Positions 10,351 through 19,115 are shown, counted from the stretch's first letter. The stretch is 64,000 bases of DNA from Pseudomonas putida (GCF_028682455.1 NZ_JANHLD010000001.1:1-64000), one strand, 5' to 3'. Program-made: numbers and translations. The notes: a model not told the origin generated them from the letters alone.

Positions 10351-11402
10351 GTCAGACCTGGTGGCTTGAAGCCTGCCGTCCTGTCGATCAAACCGTCCGG
10401 GTGCAGGCGCTGGCGCGTCAGCAGCAACTGACCAAACCGGCAGGCTCCCTGGGCCGGCTGGAGCAGATCGCGGTACAACTGGCCGGCCTGCAGGGCCGGC
10501 TCAAACCGAGCCTGGACAAGGTGCATATCGCGATTTTCGCTGGCGATCATGGCGTAGTGGCCGAAGGTATCTCGGCCTATCCCCAGGCGGTGACCGGGCA
10601 GATGCTGCAGAACTTCGTCGGCGGTGGCGCGGCAATCAGCGTGTTGGCGCGCCAGCTCGATGCGCACCTGGAGGTGGTGGACCTGGGTACCATCGACCCG
10701 GCGCTGGCACTGCCAGGCGTGCTGCATTTGCGGGTCGGGCCGGGGACGGCGAATTTCGCCAAGGCCCCGGCCATGACCCGTGCGCAAGGCATGCAAGCGT
10801 TGCAGGGCGGGCGCGAGAGTGCGCTGCGCGCGGCAGCCGCTGGCGCGAAACTGTTCATCGGCGGCGAGATGGGTATCGGCAACACCACGGCGGCCAGCGC
10901 CCTGGCCTGTGCCTTGCTCGGCTGCCCGGCCATCGAGCTGAGTGGGCCGGGTACCGGGCTGGATGCCGCAGGCGTGCGGCACAAGGCCGAGGTCATCGAA
11001 AAGGCGCTGTCGCTGCATGGCAGGCTGGCGGACGATCCGTTCAAGGCATTGCTGTGTGTGGGCGGCTATGAAATCGCCGCGCTGGTCGGTGCCTACCTGG
11101 GCTGTGCCCAGGCGGGCGTCGTGGTGCTGGTCGATGGTTTTATCTGCACCGTTGCCGCGCTGGTGGCGGTACGGCTCAATCCGGGGTGCCGGGACTGGCT
11201 GCTGTTCGGTCACCGCGGCGCCGAGCCCGGTCATCGGCGGGTGCTCGCCGAATTCGACGCCGAGCCTGTGCTGGAACTGGGCCTGCGCTTGGGTGAAGGC
11301 AGCGGCGCGGCACTGGCGGTGCCGGTGTTGCGTCTTGCCTGCGACCTGCACGGGCAGATGGCAACTTTTGCCGAAGCCGCCGTGGCGGACCGCCCGACAT
11401 GA
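10347..11402 (+). CDS. cobT: Nicotinate-nucleotide:dimethylbenzimidazole phosphoribosyltransferase
   Basis: A 351-residue enzyme that converts dimethylbenzimidazole and nicotinate mononucleotide into alpha-ribazole phosphate, activating the lower ligand made by BluB. Typical features are the N-terminal [12 protein letters not shown], the [10 protein letters not shown] block near residue 61, [11 protein letters not shown] near residue 173 and a late [12 protein letters not shown]. It overlaps the upstream and downstream genes by 4 bases each. Called CobU in the P. denitrificans nomenclature. Confidence 0.95.
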   Translation: MSQTWWLEACRPVDQTVRVQALARQQQLTKPAGSLGRLEQIAVQLAGLQGRLKPSLDKVHIAIFAGDHGVVAEGISAYPQAVTGQMLQNFVGGGAAISVLARQLDAHLEVVDLGTIDPALALPGVLHLRVGPGTANFAKAPAMTRAQGMQALQGGRESALRAAAAGAKLFIGGEMGIGNTTAASALACALLGCPAIELSGPGTGLDAAGVRHKAEVIEKALSLHGRLADDPFKALLCVGGYEIAALVGAYLGCAQAGVVVLVDGFICTVAALVAVRLNPGCRDWLLFGHRGAEPGHRRVLAEFDAEPVLELGLRLGEGSGAALAVPVLRLACDLHGQMATFAEAAVADRPT

Positions 11403-11968
11403 TTCTCGACCTGTTGCGTCACGGCGAAACCGAACAGGGTGGCGGCCTGCGCGGCAGCCTGGACGACGCACTGACAGCCAAGGGCTGGGAGCAGATGCAG
11501 GCCGCGGTTGCCGGCAGAGGGCCGTGGGATGTCCTGGTCAGCTCGCCGTTGCAGCGCTGCGCGCGGTTTGCCGACACCCTGGGCGGGCAAATGGCGCTGC
11601 CTGTGCACTTGGTACCGGGCCTGCAAGAGCTGCATTTTGGCGAGTGGGAGGGGCACAGCGCTGCAGACCTGATGCTTACCCATGAGCAACAACTGGGGCT
11701 GTTCTGGGCAGATCCCTACAGCTACACACCACCGGGAGGCGAGCCGGTCAGCGAGTTTGCCCTGCGCGTACGAGCAGCCGTTGCCCAGTTGCGCCATGAG
11801 TTCGCCGGCAAGCAGGTATTGCTGGTCACCCATGGCGGAGTGATGCGCCTGTTGCTGGCCCAGGCCCGTGGCCTGCCGCGCGAGCAGTTGTTGCAGGTCG
11901 AAGTCGGTCATGGCGCATTGTGCCGATTGCAGGTGCACGCCGACGGCACCCTGCACGAGGCGTACTGA
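11399..11968 (+). CDS. Histidine phosphatase, probable alpha-ribazole phosphatase
   Basis: A 189-residue histidine phosphatase (phosphoglycerate-mutase-like branch). The catalytic LLRHGETEQ is at residues 5-13 and the second catalytic histidine is in [13 protein letters not shown] near residue 145. In this position between cobT and cobS it should dephosphorylate alpha-ribazole phosphate (or adenosylcobalamin phosphate). It corresponds to enteric CobC, but that symbol is already used for the decarboxylase in this operon, so none is assigned. It overlaps cobT by 4 bases and ends one base before cobS. Confidence 0.88.
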   Translation: MILDLLRHGETEQGGGLRGSLDDALTAKGWEQMQAAVAGRGPWDVLVSSPLQRCARFADTLGGQMALPVHLVPGLQELHFGEWEGHSAADLMLTHEQQLGLFWADPYSYTPPGGEPVSEFALRVRAAVAQLRHEFAGKQVLLVTHGGVMRLLLAQARGLPREQLLQVEVGHGALCRLQVHADGTLHEAY

Positions 11969-11969
11969 A

Positions 11970-12698
11970 ATGTTGCCCTTCTGGATTGCCTTGCAGTTTC
12001 TCAGCAGCCTGCCAGTGCGCCTGCCGGGGATGCCAGCGCCTGAGCAACTGGGCCGCTCCGTGCTCTGCTACCCACTGGTGGGCGTGCTCTTCGGAGGGCT
12101 GCTGTGGGGCCTGAACGTCTTGCTCGACACCAGCCCGTTGCTGCTGCATGCCGCCTTGTTGCTCGCAGCCTGGGTGTTGCTCAGCGGCGCGCTGCACCTG
12201 GATGGCCTGGCCGACAGCGCCGACGCCTGGCTGGGGGGCTTTGGTGATCGCGAGCGAACCTTGCTGATCATGAAGGACCCACGAAGCGGACCGATAGCCG
12301 TGGTGACCCTGGTGCTGGTGCTGCTGCTCAAGTTCTGTGCCCTGCTGGCGGTGATCGAAAGCGGGCAGGGGATCGTGCTGTTGCTGGCCCCGCTGGTCGG
12401 CAGGGCGGCGCTGCTCGGCTTGTTCCTCACTACCCCTTATGTGCGTCCCGGCGGCCTGGGGCAGGCGTTGGCCGATCATCTGCCACGGCGCAATGCGCAG
12501 TGGGTGTTGCTCGCCAGTGCAGGCGCTTGCGTGCTGCTGGCGGGGCTCAATGGGGTGTGGGCGTTGCTGGTGGCGGCGCTGGCCTTTGCCGGCTTGCGCC
12601 AGTTGATGATCCGTCGCCTGGGGGGGGCCACCGGCGATACCGCCGGCGCGCTGGTGGAGCTGCTTGAGCTGGTGGTGCTGGTTGCATTGGCGCTGTAG
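11970..12698 (+). CDS. cobS: Adenosylcobinamide-GDP ribazoletransferase (cobalamin synthase)
   Basis: A 242-residue polytopic membrane enzyme that joins adenosylcobinamide-GDP to alpha-ribazole (phosphate), the last assembly step. It shows ALQFLSSLPVRLPG at the N-terminus, the conserved LHLDGLADSADAWLGG near residue 73 and MKDPRSGPIAVV near residue 99. The start at 11970 is one base after the preceding stop; a longer open frame from 11868 overlaps the phosphatase gene and is rejected. Last gene of the riboswitch operon. No strong terminator is evident before the MarR gene 50 bases downstream. Confidence 0.93.
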   Translation: MLPFWIALQFLSSLPVRLPGMPAPEQLGRSVLCYPLVGVLFGGLLWGLNVLLDTSPLLLHAALLLAAWVLLSGALHLDGLADSADAWLGGFGDRERTLLIMKDPRSGPIAVVTLVLVLLLKFCALLAVIESGQGIVLLLAPLVGRAALLGLFLTTPYVRPGGLGQALADHLPRRNAQWVLLASAGACVLLAGLNGVWALLVAALAFAGLRQLMIRRLGGATGDTAGALVELLELVVLVALAL

Positions 12699-12729
12699 TT
12701 CGGCAGGAAACGCTTGCCCTCCGCTCATT

Positions 12730-12745
12730 GCGGGTATATACACGC
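12730..12745. promoter_or_regulatory. MarR-type operator, copy 1 (upstream of marR)
   Basis: GCGGGTATATACACGC is identical at 15 of 16 bases to the perfect palindrome at 13171-13186. It lies 3 bases before the ATG of the MarR-family gene, where bound repressor would block its expression. Autoregulation is inferred. Confidence 0.7.
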
Positions 12746-12748
12746 ATT

Positions 12749-13153
12749 ATGTTAACCAGTGAATGCATCTGCACCCATTTGCGTCGTGCGGCCCGTGGGG
12801 TCAGCCGACACTATGACGAGGCCCTCGAAGGCTTCGGGATCAATGTCGCGCAGTTTTCCCTGCTGCGGCACCTGCGCCGGCTCGATCAACCGAGCATCTC
12901 GACCCTGGCCGAGGCCATGGGCCTGGATCGCAGCACCCTGGGTCGCAACCTCAAGGTGCTGGAAGCCGAAGGGCTGGTGGCGCTCGCCGAAGGGCGCGAC
13001 TTGCGCAACCGCCTGGTGCTGCTGACCGAGCAGGGCGCAGCGCGATTGCAGGCGGCGGAACCTGCCTGGGAGCAAGCGCAGGAATGCCTGGTCGCGACCC
13101 TCGGTGAAGGCCAGCGCGATGAACTGGTGCGCCTGCTGGAGCTGTTGTCCTGA
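12749..13153 (+). CDS. MarR family transcriptional regulator
   Basis: A 134-residue winged-helix regulator. The DNA-binding part includes FSLLRHLRRL, LAEAMGLDRSTLGRNLKVLEAEGLV and the wing LRNRLVLLTEQGAARL. The ATG at 12749 follows the operator copy directly; an in-frame start 7 codons earlier would place the operator inside the coding region and is less likely. The gene precedes an MFS transporter whose upstream region carries a perfect version of the same palindrome, so the protein probably represses both itself and the transporter until a ligand is bound. The ligand is unknown. Confidence 0.88.
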   Translation: MLTSECICTHLRRAARGVSRHYDEALEGFGINVAQFSLLRHLRRLDQPSISTLAEAMGLDRSTLGRNLKVLEAEGLVALAEGRDLRNRLVLLTEQGAARLQAAEPAWEQAQECLVATLGEGQRDELVRLLELLS

Positions 13154-13170
13154 GCTTTTTACGACTGTAA

Positions 13171-13186
13171 GCGGGTATATACCCGC
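13171..13186. promoter_or_regulatory. MarR-type operator, copy 2 (upstream of MFS gene)
   Basis: GCGGGTATATACCCGC is a perfect 16-bp palindrome 32 bases before the MFS start codon. It differs by one base from the copy before the MarR gene. The repeat in both promoter regions of the pair supports it as the binding site of the MarR-family protein. Confidence 0.75.
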
Positions 13187-13218
13187 ATAACCCTTGCGGC
13201 TTTCTGGAGAAAACAATA

Positions 13219-14421
13219 ATGACATCGGTATGGCGAACCAGTGGTTGGATTCTCCTGGGGGCGGCGTTGATCCTGGCGCTGTCGCTCGGGGTGCGACATG
13301 GCTTCGGCCTGTTCCTGGCGCCGATGAGCGCCGACTTTGGCTGGGGCCGTGAGGTATTCGCCTTTGCCATTGCCTTGCAGAACTTGATCTGGGGCCTGGC
13401 CCAGCCTTTTGCCGGTGCCCTGGCCGATCGCCTGGGGGCGGCCAAGGTGGTGATCGTCGGCGGTATCCTCTATGCCGCGGGCCTGGTGTTGATGGGCATG
13501 TCCGATTCGGCGCTGACCCTGTCGCTGAGTGCGGGCCTGCTGATCGGTATCGGCCTGTCCGGGACTTCGTTCTCGGTGATTCTCGGTGTGGTCGGTCGTG
13601 CCGTGCCCGCTGAGAAACGCAGCATGGCCATGGGTATCGCCAGTGCGGCCGGCTCCTTCGGCCAGTTCGCCATGCTGCCAGGGACCCTCGGCCTGATCGG
13701 CTGGTTGGGATGGTCGGCGGCATTGCTGGTGCTGGGGCTGCTGGTGGCGTTCATCGTGCCGTTGGTGGGATTGTTGAAGGACCGGCCGCTGCCCAGCCAT
13801 GGAGCCGAACAAACCCTTGGCCAGGCCCTGCGCGAGGCGTGCTCGCATTCGGGCTTCTGGCTGCTCGCCCTGGGCTTTTTTGTCTGCGGTTTCCAGGTGG
13901 TGTTCATTGGTGTGCACCTGCCGGCCTACCTGGTCGACCAGCACCTGCCGGCCACCATCGGCACTACCGTGCTGGCGCTGGTCGGCTTGTTCAACATCGT
14001 CGGTACCTACACCGCCGGCTGGCTGGGTGGGCGCATGTCCAAGCCGCGGTTGCTGACAGCGCTGTACCTGCTGCGCGCGGTGGTGATCGTGCTGTTCCTG
14101 TGGGCGCCGGTGACCCAGTTCAGCGCCTACCTGTTCGGTATCGCCATGGGCCTGCTGTGGCTGTCGACGGTGCCGTTGACCAACGGCACGGTGGCGACCC
14201 TGTTCGGTGTGCGCAACCTGTCGATGCTGGGTGGCATTGTGTTCCTTTTTCACCAATTGGGGGCCTTCCTGGGCGGATGGCTGGGTGGTGTGGTGTACGA
14301 CAAGACCGGCAACTACGACCTGGTCTGGCAGATCTCGATCCTGCTCAGCCTGCTGGCGGCAGCGCTCAACTGGCCGGTGCGTGAGCGCCCGGTCGCACGC
14401 CTGCAGGCGCAAGCGGCATGA
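13219..14421 (+). CDS. MFS transporter under probable MarR control
   Basis: A 400-residue major facilitator with about 12 hydrophobic segments. GALADRLGAAKVVIVGG fits the loop 2-3 signature. The protein resembles monocarboxylate or oxalate/formate-antiporter-like members (start GVRHGFGLFLAPMSADFGWGR) rather than classical drug exporters, but the substrate cannot be read from sequence. A good operator palindrome precedes it, and the MarR gene is immediately upstream in the same orientation. Its stop overlaps the ATG of a 40-codon membrane peptide (ATGA). Confidence 0.85.
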   Translation: MTSVWRTSGWILLGAALILALSLGVRHGFGLFLAPMSADFGWGREVFAFAIALQNLIWGLAQPFAGALADRLGAAKVVIVGGILYAAGLVLMGMSDSALTLSLSAGLLIGIGLSGTSFSVILGVVGRAVPAEKRSMAMGIASAAGSFGQFAMLPGTLGLIGWLGWSAALLVLGLLVAFIVPLVGLLKDRPLPSHGAEQTLGQALREACSHSGFWLLALGFFVCGFQVVFIGVHLPAYLVDQHLPATIGTTVLALVGLFNIVGTYTAGWLGGRMSKPRLLTALYLLRAVVIVLFLWAPVTQFSAYLFGIAMGLLWLSTVPLTNGTVATLFGVRNLSMLGGIVFLFHQLGAFLGGWLGGVVYDKTGNYDLVWQISILLSLLAAALNWPVRERPVARLQAQAA

Positions 14422-14540
14422 GCCGTTTTGCCCTGCGCGGGTTGCTCGCCCTGGCTGCACTGGCGCTGTTGGCGCTGGTCTGGTGGGGCTGGCATGAGGG
14501 TGGGCTGGCATTGATGCAGTTGGGCATGGGCGTGTGCTAG
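14418..14540 (+). CDS. Small hydrophobic peptide coupled to the MFS gene (40 aa)
   Basis: The ATG at 14418 overlaps the MFS stop as ATGA and opens a 40-codon frame ending in TAG. The product starts [10 protein letters not shown], contains one long hydrophobic stretch rich in Ala and Leu that ends in [10 protein letters not shown], and finishes GMGVC. It looks like a single-pass inner membrane peptide. The start overlap and the 37-base gap before the next gene favour a real translationally coupled gene. The function is unknown; it could be a subunit or modulator of the transporter. Confidence 0.55.
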   Translation: MSRFALRGLLALAALALLALVWWGWHEGGLALMQLGMGVC

Positions 14541-14583
14541 GAGTAATCTGAAGTTTCCACGCCGGTTCAAGGGAGAGATGACG

Positions 14584-15135
14584 ATGCGCACACGCTGGAT
14601 GTTGGTTCCACTGTTCACTCTGATGGCGGCAGCCTCTGCCCAGGCCGCCGACTGCCCGGCGCTGCTCCAGGGCAGCCTGCCGGAGCTGCGCGGCAAAGAG
14701 CAGATCGACCTGTGCCAACGCTTTGCCGGCAAGCCCCTGGTGGTGGTCAATACGGCCAGCTACTGTGGTTTCGCCCCTCAATTCGAAGGCCTGGAAGGGG
14801 TCTACAAGACCTACCACGCACAGGGCCTGGAAATGCTCGGGGTGCCGTCCAACGACTTCAAGCAGGAGGACGCCGACGCCGAGAAGACCGCCAAGGTCTG
14901 CTATGCCAACTACGGCGTTACCTTCACCATGACCAAGGCCCAGCCAGTACGCGGCAAAGACGTCACGCCATTGTTCGAGGAGTTGGCCAGGCAGAGCGTT
15001 GCGCCGAAGTGGAATTTCTACAAGTACGTGGTCGACCGCCAGGGCAAGGTGATCGCCAACTTCTCAAGCCTGACCAAGCCGGACGATCCGGCGTTCACGG
15101 CCGCTATCGAGAAAGCCATCGCGTCGCAGCCGTGA
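14584..15135 (+). CDS. Glutathione peroxidase family protein, exported
   Basis: A 183-residue thiol peroxidase of the glutathione-peroxidase family. The N-terminus is a Sec signal peptide ending ASAQA. The active site is a cysteine (not selenocysteine) in [23 protein letters not shown] and the late [10 protein letters not shown] with the family Trp are also present. The product should reduce peroxides in the periplasm using a thiol partner. The ATG at 14584 is preferred over 14578 because the ribosome-binding GGGAGAG at 14571-14577 is then 6 bases away instead of adjoining the start. Confidence 0.88.
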   Translation: MRTRWMLVPLFTLMAAASAQAADCPALLQGSLPELRGKEQIDLCQRFAGKPLVVVNTASYCGFAPQFEGLEGVYKTYHAQGLEMLGVPSNDFKQEDADAEKTAKVCYANYGVTFTMTKAQPVRGKDVTPLFEELARQSVAPKWNFYKYVVDRQGKVIANFSSLTKPDDPAFTAAIEKAIASQP

Positions 15136-15144
15136 GGCGTGGTG

Positions 15145-15408
15145 TCAGTGGTGCGGGTGAACGGTCCAGGCTACCAGCTTGAGCACGATCGGGCGCACCA
15201 CCAGTACACAGGCAAAGGCGACCGGCATGGCCAGTTGATAGGCCTTGAGCACATTGCCCAGGTAGTGATCGTCGATGCCGCCATTGGCGGCGGTGATCAC
15301 GAAGCACATCAATAAGGCCATGATCGCCGACATGTACAGGGCAAATACATAAGGGGTGGCGCGAACGCCCAGTTTGCGGCGGCTGCGGCTGGCATTCCGT
15401 GTTGTCAT
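15145..15408 (-). CDS. DUF2798 family small membrane protein
   Basis: An 87-residue protein with a basic N-terminus and two hydrophobic segments (ALYMSAIMALLMCFVITAA and LAMPVAFACVLVV), the usual architecture of DUF2798. Its function is unknown; the related PACE family has duplicated pairs of similar segments and includes exporters. It is divergent from a LysR-type regulator 118 bases away, a common arrangement in which the regulator controls the small membrane gene. It is convergent with the peroxidase gene, with 9 bases between stops. Confidence 0.8.
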   Translation of the reverse strand: MTTRNASRSRRKLGVRATPYVFALYMSAIMALLMCFVITAANGGIDDHYLGNVLKAYQLAMPVAFACVLVVRPIVLKLVAWTVHPHH

Positions 15409-15526
15409 GCGAAGGTCCTTGCGTTCAGTTGGGCAGCGCAGCCTAGCAAGCCTGCAAGCCGCACAGGTAGACGGTCGGGACTTAGGTCTTTATAAAGGAA
15501 TTCTTACGAATACCGGACCGCTCTGC

Positions 15527-16459
15527 ATGAATCTGCTCGGCTCGATCAAGAGTTTCATCAAGGTGGTGGAAGCCGGCAGCATTGCCGGTGGTGCCCGCAG
15601 CCTGGGCTTGAGTGCCGCCGCCGTGAGCCAGAACATCGCCCGCCTCGAAGCTCATCTGGATGTCCGGCTGCTGTCGCGCACCACCCGCAGCATGGCGCTG
15701 ACCCCCAGTGGTACGCTGTACTACGAGAAGGTCAAGCATATCGAGCGTGACCTGGAGCTGGCGCAACTGGCCGTCACCACGCCTGATAGCGAGCCCAAGG
15801 GGCGCTTGTGCATCGCTTCGTCGTCGGCCTTCGGACGCCATGTGCTGGCGCCGCTGATACCCGCGTTCAGCGCCCGCTACCCGCAGCTTTCGATTGAACT
15901 GATTACGAATGATCGGCGGGTCAATCATGTTCAGGAGGGCGTGGACGCCAGCATTCGTATCAAGCCCCAGCTTGAAGATGGGCTGCTGGCACGACGCATT
16001 GCCCGGGTGCCCTTCATCTGTTGCGCCTCGCACGAATACCTCGCGCAAGCGGGATGGCCGGCAGCGCCCGAGCAGTTGGCGGAACATCGCTGCCTGGTGT
16101 TCCGCTATCCGGTCGATGGACGCTTCTTGCGCTGGGGTTTCGTGCGCGACGGGCTGCGCTTTGATGCCGAGTTCGACAATGTATTGATCAGTGACGACAT
16201 TGATGTGTTGACCCAGATGGCGGTCAATCATGGCGGTATCGCGCGGCTGGCCGAGTTCGTCGCCCGTCCCTTTATCGAGCGCGGGCAACTGGTGCCGTTG
16301 TTCGAGTATTCCCAGCCTGCGCGACCCTACGCGCATACCGAACCGATGGACATCTACCTGTGCGTGGCCGACCGTTTTGCCATGACCCCCAAGGTGCGTG
16401 TGTTCATGGACTATCTGCACAGCAACCTCTCGCATACCTGGCCCTGTGAGCAGGCATGA
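15527..16459 (+). CDS. LysR family transcriptional regulator
   Basis: A 310-residue LysR-type regulator. The N-terminal winged helix reads SFIKVVEAGSIAGGARSLGL then AAAVSQNIARLEAHLDVRLL; the remainder is a periplasmic-binding-like effector domain. The start at 15527 gives the normal MNLLGSIKSF N-terminus; the frame remains open to 15356 but that part overlaps the divergent gene's start. It most resembles the group that controls adjacent small membrane or efflux genes; the DUF2798 gene is the probable target. The inducer is unknown. Confidence 0.88.
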   Translation: MNLLGSIKSFIKVVEAGSIAGGARSLGLSAAAVSQNIARLEAHLDVRLLSRTTRSMALTPSGTLYYEKVKHIERDLELAQLAVTTPDSEPKGRLCIASSSAFGRHVLAPLIPAFSARYPQLSIELITNDRRVNHVQEGVDASIRIKPQLEDGLLARRIARVPFICCASHEYLAQAGWPAAPEQLAEHRCLVFRYPVDGRFLRWGFVRDGLRFDAEFDNVLISDDIDVLTQMAVNHGGIARLAEFVARPFIERGQLVPLFEYSQPARPYAHTEPMDIYLCVADRFAMTPKVRVFMDYLHSNLSHTWPCEQA

Positions 16460-16462
16460 AAA

Positions 16463-16481
16463 AACCGCGCAATGCGCGGTT
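16463..16481. terminator. Hairpin after LysR gene
   Basis: AACCGCGC (16463-16470) pairs with GCGCGGTT (16474-16481) around a 3-base loop, 3 bases after the LysR stop. The A-run precedes the stem, so the T-run follows it only on the minus strand; on the plus strand the tail is TAATG. Possible terminator, stronger for minus-strand transcripts. Confidence 0.45.
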
Positions 16482-16500
16482 AATGAGATGGTCACCCCGA

Positions 16501-16535
16501 CACCCTGCGAGGGCTACGCTTTCGCAGGGTGTTTT
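16501..16535 (+). terminator. Intrinsic terminator at the left end of the IS remnant
   Basis: CACCCTGCGA (16501-16510) pairs with TCGCAGGGTG (16522-16531), 10 bp with an 11-base loop, followed by TTTTAATT. It would stop read-through from the LysR gene into the transposase remnant. Confidence 0.65.
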
Positions 16536-16554
16536 AATTCTGAAGTCCATCACC

Positions 16555-16742
16555 ATGAGCGATTTGGCACTGGTCGGTATCGACCTCGGCACACCTTTCA
16601 TCTGTACGGCCAGGATAAGCCCGGCCGAGAGCTGTTTCGCAAGAAGCTCTCACGACAGCAAATGATGTGGTTCTTCGCCAACCTGCCAGGGTGCACGGTG
16701 GTGGATGCGGCGACACTCAATACGAAGCAGGGCCGGGCGCGA
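16555..16742 (+). pseudogene. IS110-family transposase fragment, frameshifted and truncated
   Basis: The ATG at 16555 starts MSDLALVGIDLG, the N-terminus of the IS110 DEDD transposase with its first catalytic Asp. The expected continuation (HTFHLYGQDKPGRELFRKKL, then SRQQMMWFFANLPGCTVV) is in a different frame, so bases have been lost right after GIDLG. After GCTVV the similarity stops and the frame ends at 16743-16745. The expected acidic residue and the whole C-terminal part are absent, so the fragment is inactive. Confidence 0.75.
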
Positions 16743-17032
16743 TGAACGCCTGACCCTGCGGCTGTTGCTGTACCACGATTCACCTTTCAGGTTTTGCGAT
16801 AGCTGAACAACAGATGATGTGAGCGGCCTACCGGCCTGGCGAGGATCCTGACATAAAAATCGGCTCTCGAAGCCGAGCGGTTTCTAAGGATCGCCAGGCG
16901 CGACTCTCATCGTGGCGCGGGGCAAGCCCCCAATTGGACGCCGGATAGATTCAAGCAAGCCAACCACTTCATCCGTTAATCAGTATTGCAAAAATGGGGT
17001 GACCATAGGTTTTTTGTGTTGCCAGCGTCGGA

Positions 17033-18292
17033 TCAGAAGCGGTAGGTGAGCGATGCACCGATACCGTGGGCGCTGTTCTCGTACTTGGCCTTGTAGGCAC
17101 CCTTGCTAGGGCTGGCCAGGTCGACCTTGGTGTCTTCTTCCCACAGGTAGGAGTAGGCCAGGTCGATAGTCATGTCTTCGGTCGGGCTGTAGCCGGCACC
17201 CAGGCTGAACACACGGCGGTCGCCAGTCGGGATGCGCGGCGAGCGGTCGTGGTTGTTGGTCGGCGACTGGTCGACGGTGAAGCCGGTGCGCAGTACCCAC
17301 TCTTTGTTCAGCTTGTACGAAGCACCGATAGCGTGAGCCCAGGTGTCGTGCCAGTTCTGCTCTTCGCTGATGGTGCCGAACTGGCCGGCCAGTGGCGCAG
17401 GAACTTCGTTGCTGACGGTGATGGCTTCCAGGCGGCTCCAACGGGTCCAGGTGCTGCCCGCGTAGAGGGTCCACTGGTCATCCAGCTCGTGGGTAACCGA
17501 GAAGTCCACCGATTCCGGGGTCTTGATCTTCAGTTCGGCGTCGAACTTGCTGCCGCTGAACGGGCCGATCAGGGCCGAGTTGACCTTGGTGTTGCCCTCG
17601 AGCTTGTAGTCGACCATCGAGTGATAGGTCAGACCCAGGCGAGTGCTGTCGGTCGCTTGTACCAGGACACCGATGTTGTAGCCGACGGCAGTGTCGTCAC
17701 CCTTGATCTTCACTTCGCCATCGTTGAAGCCTGGCGTGCGTGGGTTGAGGATGTTCGAGCTCAGCTCGCCCTTGATACGGTTGAAGGTCGGACCGAAACC
17801 GATCGAGACCTTGTCGTTGAAGGCATAGCTGACGGTAGGCTGGAAGGTGATGACTTCGACGTAGCTTTTCTTGGCCCAGTAGCGGCTCTGCGCTTCGTCT
17901 TCGTATTCGGTCATCAGGCCGAAGGGGGCGTAGACGCCGAAACCGACGGTCCAATTGTCATCGATGGGCTTGACGTAGTAGCCCATGGGCACGCCAACGA
18001 ACGGCACCATGTCGCCATCGTTGCTGCCCGCGAAGGTGCCGCTGCCCGAGATATCGGACTTGGCGATCACGGCGGCGGCGCCGACCGTCACTTGTTCACG
18101 TTTCAGGCGCGACATACCGGCAGGGTTGCCGAATACGGTGCTGGCATCATCGGCAGAGGAAGAACGACCCGCGAAACCTGTGCCCATGCCGCTGACGCTC
18201 TGTTCGTTGAGGGCAAAGCCGCTGGCGAACAGTTGAGTCGAGGCGAGTGTGACGGCGAGGCTGAGAGAGGTTTTGAGCATTACTTTTTTCAT
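17033..18292 (-). CDS. fadL: OmpP1/FadL family outer membrane transporter
   Basis: A 419-residue outer membrane beta-barrel with signal peptide ending LFASGF and the FadL hallmark N-terminal hatch (SGFALNEQSVSGMGTGFAGR) followed by DDASTVFGNPAGMSRL. The C-terminus ends in aromatic YRF, as expected for barrel assembly. It takes up hydrophobic compounds, probably long-chain fatty acids; in this family aromatic hydrocarbons are an alternative. The long plus-strand open frame over the same bases is a shadow. A hypothetical gene lies 146 bases upstream on the same strand. Confidence 0.88.
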   Translation of the reverse strand: MKKVMLKTSLSLAVTLASTQLFASGFALNEQSVSGMGTGFAGRSSSADDASTVFGNPAGMSRLKREQVTVGAAAVIAKSDISGSGTFAGSNDGDMVPFVGVPMGYYVKPIDDNWTVGFGVYAPFGLMTEYEDEAQSRYWAKKSYVEVITFQPTVSYAFNDKVSIGFGPTFNRIKGELSSNILNPRTPGFNDGEVKIKGDDTAVGYNIGVLVQATDSTRLGLTYHSMVDYKLEGNTKVNSALIGPFSGSKFDAELKIKTPESVDFSVTHELDDQWTLYAGSTWTRWSRLEAITVSNEVPAPLAGQFGTISEEQNWHDTWAHAIGASYKLNKEWVLRTGFTVDQSPTNNHDRSPRIPTGDRRVFSLGAGYSPTEDMTIDLAYSYLWEEDTKVDLASPSKGAYKAKYENSAHGIGASLTYRF

Positions 18293-18438
18293 TATTAGAA
18301 CTCCTTGGGATCTCCGGGGCGGAAATTACCAACATTTCGCCCGCAGCGCTATAGGCTGTATCGCAGGAGATAGAGCGGTTTTGTAGGACAATCCGACCAA
18401 AATGACGGATATTTTCCGATTAAGGAGTGCAGTGACTG

Positions 18439-18921
18439 TCAGCAGGCTTGAAGAGTCACAGGGGCGATGCAGGTTTGCCATGCGCAGGTGAAATCACGCA
18501 GGCGGCCCTGAGGGTGAAAGGTCTGGCGCCAGATGCGCGCAAGGCCGAGCAGGTCGTCTGCAGGAGGAAGTTCTGGCGCCTGTTCTTCGATCAGCATCCA
18601 GGCGATGGCGGTGGCGTAGCGCAGGTTTACCGTGAGTTCGAGGTGCGGGCCGCTGAGGAATGCATGCTGGCTGGCCAGGCCCCGGACCAGGCTTGCCAAA
18701 TCCGGGTCGCGGGCCAGGAACTGGTCCCAGAGCGACTGGTGGCGAAGCTCGCCGATGCGGTACAGGCCATGGCCGCGTCGATCATGCAGGGCCGAGCCGA
18801 GTGCGGACTGGCTGGCGGCAACACCGAGTAACAATGCTTCAGCGCTTGCGCAGTGACGGCCCAGGTAGATCAGGGTCGGGCGGATCACAAACTGGCTCAA
18901 CTCGCTCGCGGCGATACCCAT
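18439..18921 (-). CDS. Conserved hypothetical protein (160 aa)
   Basis: I do not recognise a named family. The product is a soluble 160-residue protein beginning MGIAASELSQFVIRPTLIYLGRH, predominantly helical in appearance, with ALLLGVAASQSALGSALHDRRGHGLYRIG and LWDQFLARDPDLASLVRGLASQH. The codon pattern is normal for the genome. It lies immediately upstream of fadL on the same strand, which may indicate co-transcription. The pattern of a helical N-terminus followed by HxxLWDxFL suggests lysozyme- or chitinase-like pathway proteins of unknown role, but this is weak. Function not assigned. Confidence 0.7.
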   Translation of the reverse strand: MGIAASELSQFVIRPTLIYLGRHCASAEALLLGVAASQSALGSALHDRRGHGLYRIGELRHQSLWDQFLARDPDLASLVRGLASQHAFLSGPHLELTVNLRYATAIAWMLIEEQAPELPPADDLLGLARIWRQTFHPQGRLRDFTCAWQTCIAPVTLQAC

Positions 18922-19115
18922 AATGCCCTCGAACTGGAATTTGGCCGGCGGACGCTGGAGCTTGGCAGCTGGTGAGTCGGTCAGGCCCGCCGGAAGCGGC
19001 CTATGCCGCTTGAGTTGAAGTGTAGTGTCATATTCGCGCTGTAAAGGTCTGTTTTAAAAACATTTACGGCTTTTAGTTATAAATCATATGCCCTGCAGCA
19101 ATTAAGAAAACGCGC

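Larger units (their letters stand above)
16480..17010 (+). mobile_element. IS110-family (IS1111-like) remnant, internally deleted
   Basis: ATGGTCACCCC at 16488-16498 recurs as an exact inverted copy at 16996-17006, matching the short sub-terminal repeats of IS1111-type elements. Between them lie an internal hairpin with T-tail, the first codons of an IS110 transposase (broken), and a non-coding tail similar in character to the 3' part of such elements, including a partial GCGGGGCAAGCCCC motif near 16917. Intact elements are about 1.4 kb, so about two thirds has been lost. Exact ends are uncertain by several bases. The 16460-17032 gap contains nothing else I can support. Confidence 0.7.
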
